A stretch of 22,500 nucleotides of DNA from CAYSDL01 sp964429875 (GTDB lineage: Bacteria; Fidelibacterota; Marinisomatia; SCGC-AAA003-L08; D37C17), in contig CAYSDL010000019.1 in assembly GCA_964429875.1 (NCBI GenBank), positions 1 to 22,500 of the forward strand, given 5' to 3'. Under the pieces are notes generated by a model, which had not been told where the DNA came from, did no database searches, and was given only the letters and a program-made list of their open reading frames with translations. Positions 21,976 to 22,500 of this stretch are shown piece by piece; within the stretch, counting starts at the first letter, position 1; every line of letters begins with the position of its first letter. The position numbers were made by a program, and so were the translations under genes.

Positions 21976-22499
21976 ATCAGTTCCATTTTTCTTTTATATT
22001 CTATTTTTGCTTTTCCTATTAGGATGTTTTCACTATACTCTTTTTTAAAAGTAAACTTAAAGTTTCCTCCTTCATTTATTACTTCAATTTCTCCTAAATA
22101 ATTTTGTTTTTTACTAAAATCATAAGCACATGCATAGCTTCCTGAACCACACGAAGGCATCATAGATTCAATACCTTTTTCATAAGTCTTTACTTCAATT
22201 TTATTTGAATCTAATATTTTATAATAATTAACATTAGTCCCATTCGGGAATAGTGAAGTATTATATCTTATTTCTCTAGAAATTTTTACTAATCTATTAA
22301 TACCCGGCCATTTTTCATCATACTTAATAACAAAATGTTTTGCTCCAGAATCAATAAAATCACCTATTAAATTTACAACTTTTATATCATTAGATTTATA
22401 ATATGGTTCAGGTAATTTAACTTTAACAAAATTATCATTTAGTATCGTTGTTTTGAAAACTATTTTATTACATATAATATCTACATTCTTTATTTTCTT
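21972..22499 (-). CDS. dapF: Diaminopimelate epimerase, C-terminal part (5' end outside window)
   Basis: About 175 residues are visible, reading in from the right edge. Motifs include FIDSGAKHFVI (family V-x-x-G-x-P-H-x-V), EIRYNTSLFPNGTNVNYY, then TYEKGIESMMPSCGSGSYACAY. The last matches the family YERGVGxTxxCGTG, with the second catalytic Cys in PSCGSG. The first catalytic Cys would lie outside the window. The enzyme interconverts LL- and meso-diaminopimelate for lysine and peptidoglycan. The Thr-to-Ser change in CGTG and the loss of the usual ERGVGET wording make this a divergent member. The stop is TGA, overlapping the next gene's ATG by 4 bases (ATGA). The Met at 22163 is internal, not a start. 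Confidence 0.9.
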   Translation of the reverse strand, partial: KKIKNVDIICNKIVFKTTILNDNFVKVKLPEPYYKSNDIKVVNLIGDFIDSGAKHFVIKYDEKWPGINRLVKISREIRYNTSLFPNGTNVNYYKILDSNKIEVKTYEKGIESMMPSCGSGSYACAYDFSKKQNYLGEIEVINEGGNFKFTFKKEYSENILIGKAKIEYKRKMELI

Positions 22500-22500
22500 T

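Noticed and set aside
22001..22163. Short ORF starting at Met 22163 as a separate small gene
   Set aside because: The frame continues upstream to the window edge with diaminopimelate epimerase motifs, so it is the internal part of dapF.
1..22500. tRNA or rRNA genes, CRISPR arrays, insertion sequences, attachment sites
   Set aside because: No cloverleaf-sized structured gap, regular repeat-spacer pattern, transposase/integrase motif or terminal inverted repeats were seen; the intergenic gaps are short.

Overview
This is an AT-rich chromosomal stretch from a Gram-negative, probably marine bacterium. Three unrelated secreted proteins (at 3772-4980, 5660-6808 and 10548-12038) end in dockerin-like EF-hand pairs. 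Together with outer-membrane barrels, short intergenic gaps and a class III cyclase fused to tetratricopeptide repeats, this suggests the Marinimicrobia (SAR406) lineage or a relative in the Fibrobacterota-Chlorobiota-Bacteroidota group. That placement is inference from style; no rRNA or tRNA gene is visible. I found no CRISPR array, insertion sequence or integrase.

Left part (1-5502): the C-terminal part of a membrane adenylate/guanylate cyclase with a TolB/FlgO-like domain and TPRs runs off the left edge. Next come a 22-codon decayed copy of a rhodanese start, two His-rich exported proteins (a small CxxC protein and a beta-barrel), a terminator, and an intact rhodanese whose first bases match the decayed copy. 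A C10 (streptopain-like) protease with a dockerin tail and an Hsp20 chaperone follow on the minus strand.

Middle part (5503-9431, minus strand): a metal-efflux permease of the SO_0444/DUF318 type with a C-terminal HMA domain is followed by an outer-membrane barrel gene. The barrel's signal peptide is separated from its mature part by two in-frame UGA codons. An intrinsic terminator closes that operon. Immediately after it lies a cobalamin riboswitch that controls a secreted beta-propeller with a dockerin tail. This is the most interesting locus: riboswitch and fold together suggest a vitamin B12-binding protein analogous to BtuG of Bacteroides.

Right-centre (9463-17343): a TPR lipoprotein and a choice-of-anchor-B beta-propeller with dockerin form a plus-strand pair. 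They converge on a MoxR-DUF58 pair (minus). Divergent from that pair are rlmN and a purine nucleoside phosphorylase, overlapping by 8 bases. A sulfotransferase-like protein with a C-terminal membrane segment overlaps the phosphorylase gene tail to tail. A Bax-inhibitor-1/YccA membrane protein is read away from it across a gap holding a perfect 22-bp palindrome.

Right end (17344-22499): two tandem homologous 70-71-residue membrane proteins have a strong promoter, strong ribosome binding sites and a very stable hairpin between them, and end at a strong bidirectional terminator. From the other side that terminator closes a tight minus-strand operon: dapF (partial), a cystathionine-beta-synthase/cysteine-synthase-like enzyme, two membrane GT2 glycosyltransferases and a DUF3108-like exported protein. 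No gene-free stretch exceeds 300 bases.
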